From the NCBI GenBank assembly GCA_951394045.1, contig OX595989.1, positions 1,426,001-1,490,000 of the forward strand: DNA of 64,000 bases. Direction: 5' to 3'. The DNA is from Nitzschia sp. DOCU1. Lineage: Eukaryota > Bacillariophyta > Bacillariophyceae > Bacillariales > Bacillariaceae. The notes beneath the pieces are model-generated. The model was not told the DNA's origin, searched no databases, and saw nothing but the letters and a program-made list of their open reading frames with translations. Numbering within the stretch: the first letter of the stretch is position 1; each line of letters opens with the position of its first letter. Below, piece by piece: positions 60,979 to 64,000 of the stretch. A program made the position numbers and the translations under genes.

Positions 60979-63006
60979 CTAGTCAATCTCAATGACTTCC
61001 GCATCGGATAGGCGGGGCTTCTTGGCAAGTCGTTCTTCCTCTTCAGGTACTGCGGCACGTTTCTTCGACGCCTGGTCCTCATCCACCACCAAGACTACAT
61101 CATCGTCGTCGTCATCTGCTGCCTTGGCCGCCGGCTTGGCATCCTCAGTAGTAGTAGTTGTTGTGGCAACAGCAGCAGCCGCCGCCTTGGGTGGCGCCCC
61201 ACCGACTACAAAGGGAAACTCTTCGCGTTCATCTTCGGGCTGCTCAGACCAGTCCTCCTTGTGAGTTACACTGACTTGAATCGTCAAATTCTGTGTCGTA
61301 TCATCCAATTCAAAAACGGTTCCATGCTGAATGCCACCACACGGCAATTGATCCAAAGTCTTGGGTAAATTAATGGCAAATTCTTCCGAATCTGCTCCCT
61401 CACCTTCTTCCCAGACAAAGTCTCCATCAATCAAGACGGTGGGTGCTTCAAATCCCAAACGTCCCTTGGCAATAATCTTGATGAGTCGCTCCAAAGTCCA
61501 TTCTTTGGTATTGAGAGTGAGAGGAATGGTTGCATTGCGGCAGACAAAGCACAATGGATTGGGAGACTCCAATTTGGAAGCCGTCAGATACAAGCCATTG
61601 CGTGTCTTGAACGAAAACACAGGTAGGGTGAGCCTCTCCAAGCATGTGCACATCTACTCCTCTTTGTTTCCATCGTCGTCACGTACCTTATTTCGCAAAC
61701 AATTCACGTAGCAACAAGCATCTTTGAGTTTCAAATCCGTCTTGGCATTTTGACCTTTTTGCTCCAACAAGAGCTGTTGTTGTAAAATTTGAAAACATTC
61801 CAAAATTTGTAGACCTGCACAAATGGCATTGGTCGTGGCAATGGCTGGAATAATGTTTCCCGCAATGCCCTTGGCGCTATAGAGACTTTGGAGGGGCGCA
61901 ATGCCAAAGATCGAACTTCTCAAGTTGGAAGCCGCACAAACAAATTTCATTGCCAAATCATCGTCCTTGTCAAATTCTTCCAATACTACATTCTGTCGAC
62001 GTGCTTGAATCAGACAGTCTTTGACTTGTCCAATGCACTCGTCCAATGTCCAAATAGTAGTATCCGACAAGGATGCAGTCGTGGCAAGACCTGATTGAAT
62101 CATGGCCGGATCCAAGACAGTAGGAGTCTTTTTGGCAGCCTTGTACCGTCCCATGTCGAGTTGTTTTTGAATTTCGGCGCCATACAACTTGTTCAAGAGC
62201 ACTCCCGTTTCGTTCAGGAGTTGTTCGTCTGACACGTCGTCACTCTTGACTAGCTTGCGCATTCGCAAGACGGATTCCATGTACGTCGATGGTTCTTCGG
62301 CTTGTGGATCTTCATAGAGCATACTTTCTTCGACTTTGGAATGAAACAAGAGTTTGTACAATTCCTTGGCCCAAACAATAGTATGCACGGGCATACTGGG
62401 AGTACTTCGAATGGTACAAATCGGATATACTTTTTGGGTTTCTTGTGTCTTGCACTCGTAGCAAGCCACTTGACTCGACTTGTGAATGACAGTCACTTGT
62501 CCTAAATAGCCAGTGGTACCTGCTTCTACTAATGGAATGTCGGCCGCCAGACACAATCGATTGACGCGACGACGAGCTTCCACATTATCCAAGGCATTCA
62601 ACACGAGATCAAATTGCTGTAAAAACGCAACATTGAATTGAGACGCATCACAAACATTGCCATGATGTGCCACATATTGAATGGGTTGGAGATTAGCGCC
62701 ATGGGAAGGAGGCACCATTTCTTGGGCGACTTGACAAGCCACTGTACATTTCGCCATTCCCACATGCTGTGAGCGAAATAACAATTGACGATTGAGATTG
62801 GAAACATCAATGGTATCCAAATCAATGACTTGTACATTTCGAAAACCACTCAGCGCAAGATCCTTCAAAAGTTCACAGCCAATGCCACCGCTGCCAACGA
62901 CGAGCAATTGACAGGATTGAATTTTGTGGAGCATTTCTGGGCCGAGTGTGCGTTCCAAGCCAAACAGAGGATTGGACATGTTGAGAGGAACAGTAGTAGT
63001 ACTCAT
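60979..63006 (-). CDS. UBA2: SUMO-activating enzyme subunit 2 (UBA2/SAE2)
   Basis: Two exons (63006-61687, 61605-60979), 81-bp intron GTACGTGA...CGTTCAAG, 648 residues from ATG 63006 (MSTTTVPLNM). The nucleotide-binding fold has LLVVGSGGIGCELLKDLALS, DLDTIDVSNLNRQLLFR and NALDNVEARRRVNRLCL. The catalytic cysteine is in YPICTIRSTPSMPVHTIVWA. The junction gives CYVNCLRNKTRNGLYLTASK followed by PNPLCFVC, so a Cys pair of the structural zinc site spans it. The ubiquitin-fold domain follows (LERLIKIIAKGRLGFEAPTV), then an acidic linker and a basic tail (KKRAAVPEEEERLAKKPRLS), probably nuclear. It forms the SUMO E1 with AOS1 and transfers SUMO to UBC9. Confidence 0.93.
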
Positions 63007-63363
63007 GATGAGTGTGGAGATTGTAATAGTAAGTTTGAGTGGAAAGTTGTCGTCAGAGTGACAATGACAATGACAGGCGAGTGCCGGGAATAAGGATCTG
63101 CGTGCCGTCGGCGTTTTGGCAGCACCCGCGAGGGTCCGGTCACGACGGCAAGCTCTCTCGGACAGATGACGGACGGAGGCGAACGAGGATACGATACTCG
63201 ACTTGTTCGAGTTCTTTAGAACGTTCCCGCGCAAAAATGGCGGCAGCAAAATATCCACCATGGCGTCCGTTTTGGAATTGGAACACCGTCCAACAAACGT
63301 TGCAGAGAGCATCGTCCACATCTCTCGACCTACAGGCATTCACTACAACACACTACTACTACT
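63007..63363. promoter_or_regulatory. Divergent promoter region
   Basis: 357 bp between ATGs at 63006 (minus) and 63364 (plus). Frames that continue upstream of the UBA2 ATG on the minus strand are not conserved-looking. It holds both promoters; no motif is assigned. Confidence 0.45.
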
Positions 63364-63839
63364 ATGGTCTTTCATGTTCCATCCTTTTTGGCAGGTTCGG
63401 CCCTTTCGGGTACAGCTTTTCTCCTTGTGAATCAACAATTGTCCTATCGGAATCGATTGACCTATAAATGGCCATTGGCAGGTATGTCAATGGCATGCAC
63501 AAAGGCGCAAATGAAATCATAATCTCACATTTGTTTATTTGGTTGTGTGGCATTCTAGAAAAAGTCGAAACAGTCATGCGAGCGCAATGGAACGAGTTCA
63601 AGACGAAACTGAATGATAATGAACCCGCCAAGGTGCGTCTACTAGCTAGAGATTCGGTTGGTTCGGAGAATGCTGTGGCTGTTGGCGTGCACTAACATCA
63701 CTTGTGTAAAAATCGTTGTGGCTATTTATTTTGCGCGCTGACATTTCCGTTTTAGTTGGCAAGTCGAGAAGTCGCATCCTTTTCGACGCATTGGAATAAT
63801 GGAATTTCCAAGGCCAAATCGTTTTTTGAAAAGCAATAA
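63364..63839 (+). CDS. Small single-membrane-helix protein, possibly mitochondrial (MICOS-like)
   Basis: Three exons (63364-63481, 63559-63632, 63756-63839) with GT-AG introns (GTATGTC...CATTCTAG; GTGCGTC...CGTTTTAG) give 91 residues. It is too fragmented to appear as one open frame; the joined product is coherent and ends at a TAA. Residues 8-24 form a membrane helix (FLAGSALSGTAFLLVNQ) followed by SYRNRLTYKWPL and a charged helical tail. A short N-terminal helix with a GxxxG-like pattern and an amphipathic tail recalls small MICOS subunits, but the likeness is weak. Confidence 0.65.
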
Positions 63840-64000
63840 CCATGATGATTCAATGGATATTACTAGTATTGGGGGTTTTACCGAAAAAGATAAAGCCAGG
63901 GCAAGGTTTGGATCGAGCGGTCAGTCGGCTTGAAGGGGCTGCTGGGTTTTGGCGGGTTTTGGCACTACGAGCCAACAGCAAATTCTGGAGTATGGTTGAC
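63840..64000. other. Right edge, nothing assigned
   Basis: 160 bp after the last stop to the window end, with no convincing frame, repeat or RNA. Confidence 0.5.

Overview
The window is nuclear DNA from a diatom, most likely a pennate one. I base this on short (about 65-140 bp) GT-AG introns, many precursors with a signal peptide followed by an ASAFAP-like cleavage motif (ASAF, SANAF, AQAF, SAAF, ANAF, SWAF) as needed to cross the four membranes of a secondary red plastid, a DUF6824 protein, PSXP-repeat secreted proteins, a plastid TopA and a PGR5 homologue. I cannot name the species from sequence alone.

Layout. 1-5.7 kb: the 3' end of an unknown gene, a diatom-type hypothetical gene on the minus strand, and an AAAP/SLC38-type amino-acid permease. 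5,750-24,484: two nested DNA transposons. The outer one is a Tc1/mariner-IS630-like element with about 218-bp terminal inverted repeats and TA target duplications. It carries a coiled-coil ORF1 (+) and a DDE transposase (-). ORF1 is split by a 15,254-bp second element (6,645-21,898) with perfect 33-bp terminal inverted repeats and a TT duplication. Removing the inner element and one TT restores ORF1 in frame. The inner element encodes an EnSpm/CACTA-Plavaka-like DDE transposase, a putative 2-oxoglutarate/Fe(II) dioxygenase (HxD...H...R), a 1,597-aa protein with a region resembling a degenerate methyltransferase fold, and a three-exon 385-aa accessory protein. It also has two 117-bp-unit tandem arrays in opposite orientation and a 132-bp-unit array between its two large convergent genes. 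I regard this as the novel system in the window.

24.5-64 kb: gene-dense host DNA with short intergenic spaces. In order it holds a DUF6824 protein; a UBE2J-like E2 with a plastid-type bipartite leader (candidate for the periplastid ERAD-like machinery); a plastid TopA fused to three HMG boxes; a PSXP secreted protein; a sulfotransferase; a small plastid membrane protein; a pyruvyltransferase-glycosyltransferase fusion; a plastid thioredoxin-like protein; an SNM1/PSO2 nuclease with UBA and PIP-like tail; an SLC35B1-like transporter; a TMEM151-like protein; an NYC1/NOL-like SDR; a DUF445 protein; an MTHFSD-like folate protein; a small coiled-coil protein; a TauD-like dioxygenase; a Ycf49/DUF2499-DUF3593-DUF1279 protein; a CAX cation/H+ antiporter; a plastid protein of unknown function; PGR5; the SUMO E1 subunit UBA2; and a small single-TM protein.

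About ten of these products carry plastid-type leaders, so the right half is rich in plastid functions, although the genes are independent units rather than operons. Splice sites were assigned by eye, using reading-frame continuity and family conservation.
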